36,086 bases of DNA from Paracoccaceae bacterium (GTDB taxonomy: Bacteria; Pseudomonadota; Alphaproteobacteria; Rhodobacterales; Rhodobacteraceae): contig JAHEAO010000002.1 of NCBI GenBank assembly GCA_024642725.1, forward strand, positions 72,430-108,515, in the 5' to 3' direction. Shown here one piece after another: positions 35,344 to 36,086 of this stretch. Within the stretch, counting starts at the first letter, position 1. Every line of letters begins with the position of its first letter. Made by a program: the position numbers and the translations under genes. The notes beneath the pieces were generated by a model that was given only the letters and a program-made list of their open reading frames with translations, had not been told where the DNA came from and did no database searches.

Positions 35344-36086
35344 ATGTCCGCGCCAAAGAAAGTCGTGCTTGCCTATTCCGGCGGCCTCGATACCTCGATC
35401 ATCCTGAAATGGCTGCAAACAGAATATGGTTGTGAGGTCGTCACCTTCACCGCCGATCTGGGTCAGGGCGAGGAACTGGACCCCGCGCGAAAGAAGGCGG
35501 AGCTTTTGGGGATCAAGCCAGAGAACATCTATATCGAGGATGTCCGGGAAGAATTCGTCCGTGACTTCGTTTTCCCGATGTTCCGGGCCAATGCACTTTA
35601 CGAAGGTCTTTACCTTCTGGGCACGTCGATCGCGCGGCCGCTGATTTCCAAGCATCTGGTCGATATTGCCGCGAAGACCGGTGCCGATGCGGTGGCGCAT
35701 GGCGCGACCGGCAAGGGCAATGACCAGGTTCGGTTCGAATTGTCGGCCTATGCGCTGAACCCGGATATCAAGGTGATCGCACCTTGGCGGGAGTGGAACC
35801 TGACGAGCCGCACCAAACTGTTGGAATTTGCCGAGTTGAACCAGATTCCGATCGCCAAGAACAAGCGCGGCGAGGCGCCGTTCTCGGTCGATGCAAACCT
35901 GTTGCACACCTCATCCGAGGGCAAGGTTCTGGAGGACCCGGCCCAGCCTGCGCCTGATTACGTCTTGCAGCGCACGGTTCGCCCAGAGGATGCGCCGGAC
36001 GCACCGGAGTTCATCGAGATCGGCTTTGAGCATGGCGATGCAGTGTCTATCAACGGAGAAGCACTGTCCCCTGCCACGATTCTGAC
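35344..36086 (+). CDS. argG: Argininosuccinate synthase (3' end off the window)
   Basis: ArgG joins citrulline and aspartate with ATP to make argininosuccinate. The visible 247 codons show the ATP-binding AYSGGLDTS (residues 9-17), [16 protein letters not shown], and IAPWREW, all conserved, and run past the right edge. The usual length is about 400 residues, so roughly 150 are missing. GGAGAG precedes the ATG. It is the second arginine-pathway gene of the window after argJ, but the two are 28 kb apart. Confidence 0.97.
   Translation, partial: MSAPKKVVLAYSGGLDTSIILKWLQTEYGCEVVTFTADLGQGEELDPARKKAELLGIKPENIYIEDVREEFVRDFVFPMFRANALYEGLYLLGTSIARPLISKHLVDIAAKTGADAVAHGATGKGNDQVRFELSAYALNPDIKVIAPWREWNLTSRTKLLEFAELNQIPIAKNKRGEAPFSVDANLLHTSSEGKVLEDPAQPAPDYVLQRTVRPEDAPDAPEFIEIGFEHGDAVSINGEALSPATIL

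Noticed and set aside
1-36086. CRISPR arrays, insertion sequences, prophage, tRNA or rRNA genes, toxin-antitoxin or defence systems
   Set aside because: No spaced direct repeats, transposase, integrase, phage or nuclease motifs, or cloverleaf-like stretches were seen; intergenic gaps are short and most genes are recognisable housekeeping families.

Overview
The window is a dense, mostly housekeeping stretch of an alphaproteobacterial chromosome. It most resembles the Rhodobacteraceae (Roseobacter group). Supporting signs are the PstS-OmpA-type protein, the secA / parvulin / argJ / mutT block, the rimP-nusA-ylxR-infB operon with a long charged IF2 N-terminus, TspO, the comF-grx-nitrilase and NDUFAF5-like/hemH blocks, and a receiver-PP2C phosphatase. 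The genus is inference: no rRNA or tRNA gene was seen. Sampled 60-base lines range from about 50-53% G+C in the first few kilobases to 68-77% in parts of 16-30 kb.

Layout. 1-4.9 kb (minus): a PstS-like/OmpA protein running off the left edge, an exported protein of unknown function, and secA. 5.1-8.0 kb (plus): an exported parvulin, argJ, mutT and a 46-residue small ORF, ended by a strong bidirectional hairpin. 8.06-13.4 kb (minus): rimP-nusA-ylxR-infB. 13.5-16.4 kb (minus): pip, a tandem-CDGSH protein, a methyltransferase and tspO, closed by a terminator. 16.4-19.5 kb: ubiG (plus) converging on comF-grxC-nitrilase-marR (minus). 19.5-21.5 kb (plus): NDUFAF5-like protein and hemH. 21.5-23.7 kb: a small membrane protein, two L,D-transpeptidases and a CAP-domain lipoprotein. 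23.8-28.7 kb (minus): two half-size ABC exporters and a TrmA/RlmD-type RNA methyltransferase, all overlapping by 4 bases. 28.7-31.7 kb (minus): a 44-codon candidate, CCA-adding enzyme, a Nudix CoA pyrophosphatase and hslO. 31.8-36.1 kb: a Nudix hydrolase, a receiver-PP2C phosphatase facing an Hpt protein, ilvA, and argG truncated by the right edge.

The genes serve protein export and folding (SecA, parvulin, Hsp33), translation (RimP, NusA, YlxR, IF2, CCA enzyme, rRNA methyltransferase), arginine and isoleucine synthesis (ArgJ, ArgG, IlvA), respiration and tetrapyrrole metabolism (UbiG, NDUFAF5-like, HemH, TspO), envelope remodelling and nucleotide clean-up. No mobile element, prophage, CRISPR array or restriction system was found, and no clearly novel multi-gene system. 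The best second-look items are the hslO control region (RpoH-like promoter plus a duplicated, hairpin-embedded ribosome-binding site), the tandem-CDGSH/ferredoxin-like fusion, the NDUFAF5-like protein with a degenerate SAM site, the LDT-CAP-LDT group, the phosphatase/Hpt pair, and several small ORFs.
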